Part shown: piece after piece, positions 21,501-31,780 of the stretch
Layout: the number at the start of each line of letters is the position of its first letter
Position numbering within the stretch: position 1 is the stretch's first letter
Source of the DNA: Pristionchus mayeri
Taxonomy: Eukaryota > Nematoda > Chromadorea > Rhabditida > Neodiplogasteridae
DNA length: 64,000 bases
Assembly (NCBI GenBank): GCA_036245805.1
Contig: BTRK01000003.1
Location: 7,254,001 to 7,318,000, forward strand
Reading direction: 5' to 3'
Position numbers and translations under genes: made by a program
Notes under the pieces: generated by a model
What the model saw: the letters and a program-made list of their open reading frames with translations, nothing else
Told to the model about the DNA's origin: nothing
Databases searched by the model: none

Positions 21501-22347
21501 TCCACTTCTCATCTATAGCGATGATGGAATTGACCCATCGAAGATTGTATCTACGATGGAGTAATTCCCGACAGACTTGAACACGATTTTTCAGCTGTTG
21601 GGGGGAGAGGTCATGGGGAATCACTTGTGGGAGTTTCGGCTTCTTCCCAGATCGATGGAGGATATCGGACACCGTTGATCTGGGAGTACCAGTATCCTTC
21701 TTCAACTCACGCACACTGGCTATGGGCTTGCGCTTCAGTGTGCGGAGAACGAGAGGCTGATCGAGGGAGGGAGGGCGTCCAGAGCGGGGTTGATCATCGA
21801 GACCAAACTCCCTTTTCTTGAAGCGGGAGAACCACTTATAGCAGAAGGGTATGGAGGGGGCGTCAGCTCCTTCCGACTGGGCCAGGGCAGAGTGGGCCTC
21901 CTTCACGGATCGGCCAAGACGATAGTAATGAAGTAAAACTGCTCGGAGGTAGAGATGGGAGTCCATCACAAGAATCAATGTAGCAACTAGGAGACTGATT
22001 AAATCCTCTCACTACTCAACGTCAGAATGATGCAATACATGACAAACAGATTGCGCAATCAGTGCATTTGATCGCGAACTGACTTTTTTCCGAAGCATTA
22101 TACGAACTTTCCGGACACCCCAATAGTAAAAACAAAGTTTTAATAATATTATTATTATTTAATAATATTATATTATTCACTTCACATACACAGGTACAAC
22201 CAGTGCTGAATTGGGTTAGACCAGTTAGTTAAAGAAGAAGCAATATTTGCAAAGACGCTTGCCTTCGAACTTCATGGCCGCAGCGTCTTTGTCAAGTGTT
22301 TCCGCGTAGCAGATGGCGAGAAGTGCGACGAAAACCAGCAGCCTCAT
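18503..22347 (-). CDS. FAR-like secreted helical protein, gene 2 (7 exons, 153 aa)
   Basis: Exons (minus): 22347-22263, 20877-20822, 19524-19456, 19148-19073, 18914-18868, 18751-18710, 18589-18503 (TAA); all phases join. Signal peptide MRLLVFVALLAICYA. The mature protein is an all-helical chain: ILPAVMSIAAGAPDDWTP, VDRKAFDLFVRNIVRNKL, KVHGVLKPLIDYF, GYAKLKNKEARKYFVD, SVGYHFYKMSSEARDAVYKA, FPEIFE. The final 'S.EAR..VYKAFPEI' and the 'L.PL..YF..G' helix recall nematode FAR proteins (secreted binders of fatty acids and retinol), but at about 150 aa it is shorter than the usual 180 or so. Intron 1 has a GC donor (GAAG|GCAAGC) and contains a complete mariner. Intron 2 contains an 830 bp palindrome. 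Exon 4/5 is split here by an extra intron that genes 3 and 4 lack. Confidence 0.7.
19856..20688. mobile_element. 830 bp palindromic foldback element in intron 2 of FAR-like gene 2
   Basis: The arms begin TACACAGCGTGTCAGAGAGA and end in its reverse complement (…GACACGCTGTGTA). Complementarity continues through 'gatattataaagcatatttt', 'gccatgtgtttcacc', 'catgtagaa', 'agtgggtaaattt' and 'gaatcctcacgag' almost to the centre near 20300. No coding frame. It behaves as a non-autonomous foldback. Confidence 0.75.
20887..22123 (-). mobile_element. Full-length mariner, family 1, with near-intact transposase
   Basis: The ends TTGGGGTGTCCGGAAAGTTC and its inverse are flanked by TA (20885-86, 22124-25), total 1237 bp. 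The minus-strand transposase starts at 21978 (MILVMDSHLYLRAVLLHYYR). It shows helix-turn-helix regions (SIPFCYKWFSRFKKREFGLD; STVSDILHRSGKKPKL), IDEKWITYDN and MDNARPH. The frame shifts at PYS (about 21165): one C is missing from a C run compared with the copy at 9182-9858, so the third catalytic Asp (SPDLSPCDYH) is read out of frame. Its right end (in gene orientation) lies 6 nt from the 3' splice site of intron 1 of FAR-like gene 2. Confidence 0.9.
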
Positions 22348-24201
22348 CTTGGGACCTATACAATATTACACATATGACTTTTTATATTTATTATACAGCG
22401 GAAAAGATATATGCAACGAGCGATAACATATCCATTGCATCGTATAAGGTCGTATTATCATGATCGTATGATATCAATCCCATTGAACACCAAAAACGTA
22501 CCCGTCTGTAGACTTATATTTATGTGTGGAAACTAACTATGAAAATCCGACAAAAGGGTACTTTCTTGGTTATCATCCGGAACTAAACAATCCGACCTAC
22601 TTCCATTACTGTAACCGGCTGAATTGTATTATCCTCAAAATTTGCATATCCCTTAATCCGCAGTCAAAACGAAGTCTCTATCACAACTCTGATCTTATAT
22701 GAAAGGCATTGCTAGAATGCGATTCTTCTGTCACCATGATATTTAGCCTGACAGACGAGATATCCCGCAGAGTGAAAAAAAAGTCATTTCCAAAGAAACC
22801 AGCACTAGAGATTCTCTACTCTTCAATCTCCCACACGTTCTACGGTCAATGAGAGAGAACGGAAAATGGTGATGCAAACACCCACTCCATTATCTCGCGT
22901 GGAAAACACCAAATTAAGATGTTGTCTAATTGCGGATTACTGCCGAGTAGAGATCGTTATTCGGGTAATCATCTCTTCATTTCTCACAATTTCTCAACTG
23001 GTCGATCGCCGAGATAGTGTAAGTTGCGAACACTACTATCTAGTTCATTGAGCGAGGGAGAACATAGATAAACAACGATAAAGAGAAAACGAGTTAGAGA
23101 TACCATGCCGAGATATTACATTGTTTCCCAGCCCATGTTCAACAACATCAATCAAATTTCAATAGGGGGGTTCCTACGATTGAAAGTCCCTTGTGATTGA
23201 TCGGAAATACATCGCACAAGTGAAATCACATTGTATTTTTGCAATTCCGCACGAGTCATGAACAATTCACTATGAAATATTTTACGGCTACCAAATGCAA
23301 GATACGCATTCTGGATGCACATGCTGTATCAAATGAAAACTAGAACGGACTAGGTCGGATAACAGCAGACAGATGAGAACCCGAAAATATTTTCGCCAAG
23401 TTTTCGCAGAATAAGAATTGTAAATATGCGAAGAGAAGAGAGTGCGAAATTCGGGTAAATGTATTTTCATTTTCCGCACTCTCTTATAGCTGGACAGAAC
23501 CAGACTAGGGTTCCGGAATTGGGCGTAATTGGGCATATTTTGAATCATTTTCGGATATGTTTCATGTGCACTACATATGCATACTATATATTGTACATGA
23601 AACATATCTGAAAATGATTCAAAAGATGCTTTCCGGAAAACTAAACTAGAATGCGTGAAATTTCGAGATTATTACTAGAATTTCGCACTCTAGATACTGC
23701 GACAATGCTGAAGACGGACAAATTATGATTCTCATCCGACTAAGTGCCAGCTAGTGCCGCCTTTGTCGAATATCGACTGTTTTGTTCATTGCGATATTGA
23801 CAATTTGAGGAAGGTAATAAATGATACATGATCTATGGATACTGACTTATCATCAATGTCAGGGGAAGAAATGATTGATTACCAGTATGCATCGACACAC
23901 CCCAAAAGGAACGAAGTGAATGACAAATGGCATTCATATCACCAATGTTCTGTGCGTATTTTGCGTCAAACAATACATTAGAATTCCATTCGTGTTATGA
24001 TATAGTTTATGAAAAACAACGCATACAACAAACGATCGAATACCATGATAGGCAAAATTTACATCCGGCTATTGAATTATAATTACAGAACAAATGTGAG
24101 CATATTTGTACAATTTTCATGTGAATATCAACAAATAATCATTATGCAATTAAAATTGATTAATTACTAAGAGCCACGAGATAACTTTGACTACTCTAAT
24201 A
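22348..24201. other. Upstream region of FAR-like gene 2
   Basis: An AATATAAAAAG TATA-like motif on the minus strand lies about 40 bp upstream of the gene 2 ATG. A MITE-B occupies 23507-23645 and a divergent hairpin of the MITE-D type may lie near 22820. No further gene is supported. Confidence 0.4.
23507..23645. mobile_element. MITE-B, TTCCGGAATTGGG variant
   Basis: AGGGTTCCGGAATTGGGC … TTTCCGGAAAACT with core ATATGTTTCATGTGCACTA. Confidence 0.7.
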
Positions 24202-25817
24202 TTAGGTTGTCTCAAAAGTTACTTTATGTGAACTTCGATAGCCCTGGTTTTCATCGTAACATGAGTTAGGGTCTTGCTAGTAGATTTCTGGATTGTGTAA
24301 AAATCGCTTTCCGATTGCATTGGAAATGAGTAAAGTAACAAAATCCTTAGATAGCCAACAAGCCACTATTTTCCGTATGTTCTCTTGGATCACATACCTA
24401 GAATCTCACTCTGCTCAGGTAATAGGTGATATAGCTAGGGACCACAAGCTCCGCCCACTTCCTTCTGACACGATTGTTCCTCGAAAGCTAGATAGAACAA
24501 TCACAGCGTTCATTCTTAACCAAATGACTTGATCAAAAAGGAATTCGAAAGCTCTCCCCTTGTGCTTTCGATATTTCACTATTCAAAAAGCAGTTTTTGC
24601 AGCTGTCGCGTTGAAAAATTGAACTTTGTAACGCGATCCATCGTTTTTCCCAGATTTTTGCTATGCGTGAGCAGTAAAATTATGATACAAGGTTTGAATA
24701 GTGAAATTATGATAGCCAGCAACCATTCAAACAAGTTGGTGAAAAGAAATCGAAAAAATATTGATTTCCCTGTCTGTGATTCTAAGTAAACCAGTCGGTG
24801 CCTGTGCTAAAAGATCGCCGTCTTCCTCTCTCCCTCTCCTCCCTCTCCTCTCGCCTGTTTCTGCCCCGGCGTGAGTAGAGAGCGCGCGCTCTAAAGAAGA
24901 GTGCGCCGCTTCGCTCTCTCGCATTACCTCGCAGGGTAAGGCGCAACCGGGAAAGGGCGGAGCCCTGCTCAAATTTTTGGCGATTTGACTAGGGAAGGGT
25001 CGGAATAGGCTCCGCCCCTCTCTCCCTCGTCTCGCTTTCCTACCGCTCTCCGTTGACACCTTTTTACGTACTTTATGATCTCTAGCGCGATTCAGATATG
25101 AGATATAGACAAACGGCCAAAAGCATGACCATATTTGGATCCCAGCGGGCAGTTTGAGCATAGTTAGGGCGGCATAGCTTCATTTCGGCTGTACCCCTTG
25201 TGGTCCCTAGATATAGCAAGAATAGCTTGTAAAAATATGAGCGACAAAACCGGCCCTCTTCCGTTTTGGGAGATGCTTCATACCAAAATGGATTCATTTT
25301 GATTCATTAATTTCCGTACTAGGATTTGGAAGTGTACTGCTTTCGAATAGATTGATGAACTATCATCTAACTTGGTTATTATACCAATCATAGTATTCAC
25401 TTGCAAATATTGTACAATCTGAGCTCTGGGCTGTCCGAGTAAAGAACAGCGATCATACATTTCTCAATGAAAATGCAAGATATTGCGATATGCAGAGGCT
25501 ATGCTTGCCTAATGAAGGTATCAACTGCACAATAATGGAATCTCGCTCAATAATATCCCCATGTGTCGTTCCTTACGAAGATATTTCAAATTTAGAAATG
25601 TTACTATTATGTATGGAGCTATGAACATTTAAGCAATCGAGAAGATCTTTGATGAGGCTGGTGTTCAAGGGTATCACACTCGCTTAAGTAATGTTCGCTA
25701 TAAAGAGTATGCAAGCACGCATCAACTACAAAAACATACGTTGATTGGTCAACCTTGAAGAGCAATGTGGGACAGAATGTTCATTCTTGAAAGAAAGGCA
25801 CTTTTGAGGCAACATGA
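24202..25817. mobile_element. Mariner-type element inserted in the last codons of FAR-like gene 3
   Basis: Left end TTAGGTTGTCTCAAAAGTTA; the right end is the imperfect inverse (…CTTTTGAGGCAACATGA). TA flanks both sides (24200-01, 25818-19). No intact transposase. A 774 bp hAT-type element sits inside. On the minus strand, gene 3 runs in through GTA (TA = target), and just past the other end reads TA-TTAGAGTAG. Removing the element and one TA restores GTA TTA GAG TAG, i.e. …FPEVLE-stop, matching FPEIFE and FPEILG of genes 2 and 4. Confidence 0.85.
24436..25209. mobile_element. hAT-type MITE with perfect 8 bp duplication
   Basis: Ends TAGGGACCACAAG and CTTGTGGTCCCTA; GATATAGC duplicated on both sides (24428-35 and 25210-17). 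The interior contains the CT-rich stretch 'ctccctctcctctcgcctgtttctgccccggcg' shared with the 41041-41809 copy. It is nested inside the mariner-type element. Confidence 0.85.
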
Positions 25818-27500
25818 TACTTCAGGGAAAGTTGCGTAAATCTCGTTCTGCGCAGTAGTTGGCATCTTGTAAAAATTGTATGCGGTAGAGATCATCTGCG
25901 TAATATAAATTTGTAAATGTATTTATTCTTCTCAGATTGTAATAAGCACGGAATTCTATTTGAAAAAAAAATTGTTCTTAGTATCTCACAGGAATTGCGA
26001 ATTCTTTTAGAGACAGTTTTAGATGCTTATTCATAGTAAAAACTTAATTATTTATACTTACAGACGTAATGCTGACGCCTTTACTCGTCATTGCGGGCAT
26101 TACCTGGAATATTTTTTTTCCATTTTTTAAATTTTTTTTTCAATTTTGTATTTAAATTGTGTGTTCATTTGACAATATTGAATTTGCCTGCTTATGAAAC
26201 TTAAGGAAGGGGTAACATGAATGAATGAGTCCCACCACGAAGATATTGCGCTCGCAATGGGAAACTGTGTCGAATTTACCCCCATAAACAGGCGAGAATT
26301 ATGTAGAGCCGTCTTTGAAACTTCGGATAAAGTGATTCATAATCGGATTTCTCGCTTCTAATACTCACGACAATGGATCATACAACTAATTTTTCGTGTT
26401 ACTCCTTCTGCAATTCCTGAATTTGAAACGAACATTTACGAGTTCTTAGATCAACTGGTATTGGCGTAAATGGAACAGATAATTCAAATATGATGGCTAC
26501 TATGAAACCCTCAACTCACATCGAGAATGAACTTGCGAGCCTCGTTGTTCTTCATCTTTGAGAAACCTTTGTTGAAGTAGTCCGCCAATGGAGCGAGAAC
26601 AGTGTGCACTTTGAGTGATTGTCCCTTTAGATTTGCCATTTCCTGAATTCAAATATTGTCGATTTTTTTCACTAGAATTAAGTGCAGTGCGGAAAAAAAT
26701 ATGGTTCGTTCATTATCAATTGAAGGGGCTTCCGCGAGAAATTTTACTCTTCAACTTTTTCGAAGTATTTAGCAACTGGCATGGTCGGTGGTCACACATT
26801 TCCGGAGAGTAAGATCAACAACAGTGACAAATTCCATCATGGTCGCCAAACACCTTTTTATGTCATTTCCCACACATTAACGAATGAAAACAACGTGCCT
26901 GCGGAATCCTCAATAGTTTGTCACGTACAATGTTGCGGACGTACAAGTCGTATGCTTTCTTGTCGACCTTAAAAAAGTGATGTCATATGGATTGGATGAG
27001 ACCTATGACGTCATGCCTATGATATATCAAAGGCATGAAGTCGAAGTTCTCATCCGACATAGTTCATGAATATAGCCTAAAGAAAACGAGTTAGACTTTG
27101 AACTTCGGTCCAGTCATCAGGTGGACCTTTGGAGAGTGAGATAACGGTGGGAAGAATTTCTAAATAGCAATAATTATTTAATTATTTAATATTTAATTGA
27201 TTAGTAAATAAATAAATAATCACGACGGGAGATATCGCTGAATGACAGTTTATGAACACAAAAGGATAGGGTTAATTTGTTTTAAAATTTCGCTATATCA
27301 AACAATCGGCAATACTTGGCCGAAGAGAACTATGACGTCATATGATACATCAAAGGCGGTATGTCGCCACTTTTCTCATCCGACCTAGTGCCCGAACGAA
27401 TACTACAATAGTTCGTACCTTTGGCCTTTTTAGTGGCCTCATCTTCTGCTGCCCCGGCATTACAGATGACGTTAAGTACGATGCAAATCAGCAGCCTCAT
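25749..27500 (-). CDS. FAR-like secreted helical protein, gene 3 (6 exons, 172 aa) with transposon-derived C terminus
   Basis: Exons (minus): 27500-27419, 27159-27104, 26967-26899, 26642-26520, 26103-26062, 25895-25749; all phases join. Signal peptide MRLLICIVLNVICNAGA. Then ILPTVISLSKGPPDDWTE, VDKKAYDLYVRNIVRDKLLR, VHTVLAPLADYFNKGF, KMKNNEARKFILD, VMPAMTSKGVSITS, NFYKMPTTAQNEIYATFPEV. Family as for genes 2 and 4: probable lipid-binding FAR-type protein, secreted. Intron 3 has a GC donor (CAG|GCACGT). The last 22 residues (SCCLKSAFLSRMNILSHIAL + QG) are encoded by the inserted mariner-type end at 25817-25749. The native ending would have been LE-stop two codons after PEV. TATATAA sits about 25-30 bp upstream of the ATG, and a foldback element has split the promoter. 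Confidence 0.7.
26207..26290. repeat. Dispersed repeat shared with 62250-62335
   Basis: 'gtcccaccacgaagatattgcgctc' and its surroundings recur at 62277 onward with about 85% identity by eye. Here it lies in intron 4 of FAR-like gene 3. Element type unknown. Confidence 0.5.
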
Positions 27501-27792
27501 CTTGCAAAACATGATATTGTGATATTATATATAACATGATATTATATTTTGATCTTCATTGAATGGAAATACGCGTGTTTAATAAAAGAATCATAATTAA
27601 TGTGCGTCCGAGGCACGAAGAAATATTGATGTACGTGGGTAATCCAACGAAAGATATCGGGAGAACATGAGTAAGATACACATCTGAGCGTGGTTTCATG
27701 ATCGCATGTGTACGAGATCAAATAAGTGATTGATGCAGACCCGTAAAGCTTCCAAAGTCGGTTGGGAAGCATCACATCCGCAAGTTATATAA

Positions 27793-28866
27793 CACGCCTC
27801 TTATGAGAGAATCGACCCAAAATGACTGGATTCTGGCAAAGGGGCCACTTTTTGGTTTCGGGTTTTCGACGTTTTTGGGGTCTCCCATGCATGCCTAGCA
27901 CTTCCCTGATTGGAATAGTCTCAGTGGCTGCTCCTCTTCGATATGCTGCACCTGTCGGATGAACGCTTCTCACTTTGAGAGCTCATTTCTGTGCTTCAAA
28001 ATTACAGTAGAAAGGCCGTTTTTGTTTTCTCAGGGTAACTTTTCATGCTCTATTCACGTATACTTATCATTTAGCCTTAATTTAAGATATGTTCGCGTGA
28101 CATTCAACTCAATGTATTTCAAAAACCGCTCGAAAAGCCACTAATTTTTTTGAATAGGCGTATGCAGCTTCTCAAGACAAATCGTTTAAGGGGTTTAAGC
28201 TCCCATAACTCGGGGGGTAACTTAGTGCCCCATGCGAAAAACTTTTTTGAATGATTTGAACTTATTGTTATCTGTGTAATTCTATTGTTCTCCCTCTCAT
28301 TCTCTGTGAAACTCAACCTAAATAATTCAAAAGCCGTGCGAGCGCGAGCGAACGACGAGAAATGAGAGGGTGAACAATGAAATTACACAGTGAAAAATAA
28401 GTTCAAATCATTAAAAAAGTTTTTCGCATGTGGCACTAAGTTACCCCCCGAGTTATGGGAGCTTAAACCCCTTAAACGATTCGTATTGAGAAGTTGCATA
28501 CGCCTATTCAAAAAAAAAATCAGTGGCTTTTCGAGCGGTTTTTGAAATAAATAGAGTTGAATGTCACGCGAACATATCTTAAATTAAGGCTAAATGAAAA
28601 ATATAGGTGAATAGAGCATGAAAAGTTACCCTGAGCAAACAAAAACTGTCTTACTACTGTAATTTTGAAGCATAGAAAGGAGCTCTCAAAGTCAGAAGCG
28701 TTCATCCGTTCATACAGGTGCAGCATCTCGAAGAGCAGCAGCCACTGAGACTATTCCAGTCAGGGAAGTGCTAGGCATGCATGGGAGACCCCAAAAACGT
28801 CGAAAACCCGAAACCGAAAAGTGGCCCCGTTGCCAGAATCTGATCGATTCTCTGGTAAGAGGCGTG
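27793..28866. mobile_element. 1.07 kb foldback element X1 in the promoter of FAR-like gene 3
   Basis: Arms CACGCCTCTTATGAGAGAAT … CTCTGGTAAGAGGCGTG are inverted over about 500 bp each. ATAA flanks both sides (27789-92, 28867-70). Open frames inside are mirror images of each other and carry no recognisable domain. It separates the gene 3 start from an upstream segment conserved with gene 4. Confidence 0.8.
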
Positions 28867-28899
28867 ATAACAAGAATAACAATCAAAAACATATTTAGC

Positions 28900-29175
28900 A
28901 CAAGCCGAGTTTCATAAGGGAGGGAGGGTTGGAAGGCTCTAGAGTTTGCTGATCCGGTAGAGCGAAGGGTGTGGAGGATAGAAAGGGAACACAGTTGTAT
29001 CTTATTTTCCTTCACCTCATTCAGAGAAGATATAGTGATCATGACATGCGCGAGTGGCTTTCGCAAGGTCCCTTTATATGCCGTCAACAGGAAGTACTCT
29101 CGAACTTTCCCCATCACTACACCACGTGATACACGATATACTCTAGTGTGCCTTTCCATGTTTATCATGTACAGC
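28900..29175 (-). promoter_or_regulatory. Conserved upstream segment of FAR-like gene 3
   Basis: Shares blocks in the same order with 38110-38450 upstream of gene 4: 'gagggagg…aaggctctagagtt', 'atagtgatcatgac.tgc.cgagtg' and 'actac…acgtg'. Discounting X1, the first block lies about 360 bp from the ATG here and about 250 bp in gene 4. A duplicated enhancer or promoter is the simplest reading. Confidence 0.5.
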
Positions 29176-29244
29176 CAGAAATGATTTAAGAAATGATGTA
29201 TTTATTAACAATTCGAGCACACGCACTATGAAACAACCCTGATA

Positions 29245-30158
29245 TTAGGTTGATGCAAAAGTCTTGCGGTTTTTTGTGTCCTTGCTTTGAACTATCATAA
29301 TTCTCTCGTCCCAAATCACGATGACTAATAAACATAGCAATGTTTAGAGGTATGTTTGTACTTTACATACACGCATTTCAATCAATCCGATATCGCAATC
29401 AACGCAATAAATTATGATAAAGCCAATTAGAATTTATTCTAAAAAAAATTGCATTAAATGTATTTTACTGGATATATGTTGTCAAAATTCACGAAACCTG
29501 CCCATACTGATGTCTGAGAAGTATTACGTATACCCTTTCAGAAAATATGTTAGAGCTGTCTCTCGATTAAGTTTGGACCGAATTACATGCTATTGAAAAT
29601 ATGCTTTCGATTCTGGTTACATGAAACTTTTTCGGATTTTTTGCATCGAAGACCAAGCATATAGGCTTCGCTATGAGTGCGCTATATTCATCCATTAAAA
29701 GGCTTTATTCTCTGAAAAAATATGGGCGCCTGCACCTTTCTCGTTTCAGAAAATTTGAATTGCTCATTTTCCAAAAATATGCGAAATGAACATAAAAAAT
29801 GCAATATGTAGTCATTTGCAGATCAATGCATTTCTCAAAAGGATGTAACTTCCATCATCCAGGAGAAAAAATATCTATAGGGTAAAGATGGGAGCTTCAT
29901 ATAACCACCAGGAATTGAGCACTCATGCTTCAGAGGAAACAGAATATTGAAAAATGTGTCGTTTTCGATGGATAAATGTTCGCAATTTTAACTTTGCCCT
30001 GCTCTCCCCTCTCCGATTGGGCAATGCTGATAGGGTGCGCATACGAAAGAGTATGCAAGGCCTCATTAGTAATTAATATACGGAAGATCATCGGTCAAAC
30101 TGAAAGAAAGATGGAAGAAAAAATGTAAAAAAACCGCAAGACTTTTGCATAAACCTAA
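29245..30158. mobile_element. Non-autonomous mariner-type element (914 bp)
   Basis: TTAGGTTGATGCAAAAGTCT … AGACTTTTGCATAAACCTAA, TA on both sides (29243-44, 30159-60). No transposase frame. Codes for nothing recognisable. Confidence 0.85.
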
Positions 30159-30327
30159 TAGTATGCATTGCGTCGCATTGCGTCACATCTCATTGCATTG
30201 CGCGGACTCTCTCGAACTCTTCCTAATACCACGCTGAAGGGGCCGATAATATCTTACTGCAAAACCCAGAAAACATCTCGCGAGCTCTGATTGATGACTG
30301 ATATTGTTAGAGGTGTGAATACATATA

Positions 30328-31576
30328 TCAGGTTGTAGGGAAAGTCTTTGTCACTGGTTTTGTTTTTACACTGCTCGCCACAAATGCACTTTGGTTTTCC
30401 CATGTTCCTAGTGAATAACAATCAGTGATGGACCTTTTTAGTAAACAACTCCCCATTCCCTTTCCTTCAGTCAAGCTCTAGTAGATCAACGATTTATGTT
30501 CCTGGTGTCACACACTTCCGACATGTTTTGATTTACATCTCTCTATTCTACACCACGATGAAGGATTCGGAGACCCTACTGAAGAATCCTTAATATACAC
30601 ATGCCCCCTCTACAACACCTTCGGGAATTGGATCCGTCGCGTCGAAGAAGACGACTTTTCCCTCAATGAATGGGATCGATCTGGGAGATCGCGTTCGTTG
30701 CATTTTGAGACTTTGAAGAAAGCTGGTGAAACGGACCCACTTCAAAGTGCCCGTGAAATTTCTATTGCAATTAGAGTCCACCATCGCACTGTCAAAGAAG
30801 GCTTGAGATATATTGGAATGAGGAAATTAATAGGTCGATTCAAATTCCATGATCTGATCCAAGCCAGCCATGACCGTCGATTCGATGATTCCAATACTCT
30901 CGTCATTCTCCGAGGTGGGGATCGATGGCTGGAACGGCTCATAACGGGGAATGAGAAGTGGGTCATCTATGATAACAACCCGCTTAGAGCCCATCGAGTT
31001 GGAGAAGGAGAGACTCCACAGAGTGTTCCCAAACTTGACCTGCACCCCAACAAAAACGAGCTATCAATGTTGTGTGGAGTGGATGGCGTGATCTACTCGG
31101 AGCTACTCCCTGAGGGCATGACAATCACCGGGGCCAAGTACCTCACACAACTAAAGAATTTGAAGTTGGAAGTCGGTCGCTCAATGCTGAAGGACAAAAA
31201 AGTGTATAATCGGCTAAATGACCCCCATCACCAGGACTGCAATCAAGTCAAGCAGAAACTGGCTAGATATGGACGGATGGTTCTCCCTTACCTCCCATAT
31301 TTTCCTGACTTTACCCCTTCCGATTAGTGGCTTTTCGCAGACCTGACCCATGCCGTTCGAGGTAGGGCCTTTAATTCATGTGGAAGTCTCGAGGTTGAAC
31401 TCGAGCAATACTTTGATTCGCACCCAGGCGGGTTCTAAAGGGAGGGGATCCATACATTGCAGGTACGTTGGGCACATATTGTCAATAATATGGACAAGTA
31501 TAATTGAACTCATGATTTTCCTTTGCCCAAGAAATAACGTTTTGAAAAAGTGACAAAGACTTTCCCTACAACCTAA
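30328..31576 (+). mobile_element. Mariner, family 2, copy 1 (dead transposase)
   Basis: TCAGGTTGTAGGGAAAGTCT … CTTTCCCTACAACCTAA with TA flanks; 1249 bp. The transposase is readable from about 30550 to 31340 (HHRTVKEGLRYIGM; GNEKWVIYDNN; GVDGVIYSELLPEGMTI). Damage seen: the DEKW aspartate is Asn (NEKW), the second catalytic motif is unreadable, and the codon after PSD in the final motif is a TAG. Sister copy at 52364-53604. Confidence 0.85.
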
Positions 31577-31780
31577 TATCATATTAGTAAATGTTAAATA
31601 ATTAACTCCAACATAACCACACGTTGCATTGAGAAAATCCCCGAAGGATGTTGATATATCATTGCATTGTGCGAGGTGGCCTTTCAGTGGGCAAGGGGAG
31701 AAACGAGATGGATCGAGAGAAGTGTAAGGGAACCAGGAAGAGTTGATACTTCGAGAGATGAAAATGCCGAAATTTTTGTA

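Noticed and set aside
24727..25161. 144-codon open frame on -
   Set aside because: Lies inside the CT-rich core of the hAT-type MITE and recurs in the second MITE copy; low-complexity Arg/Gly/Glu composition.
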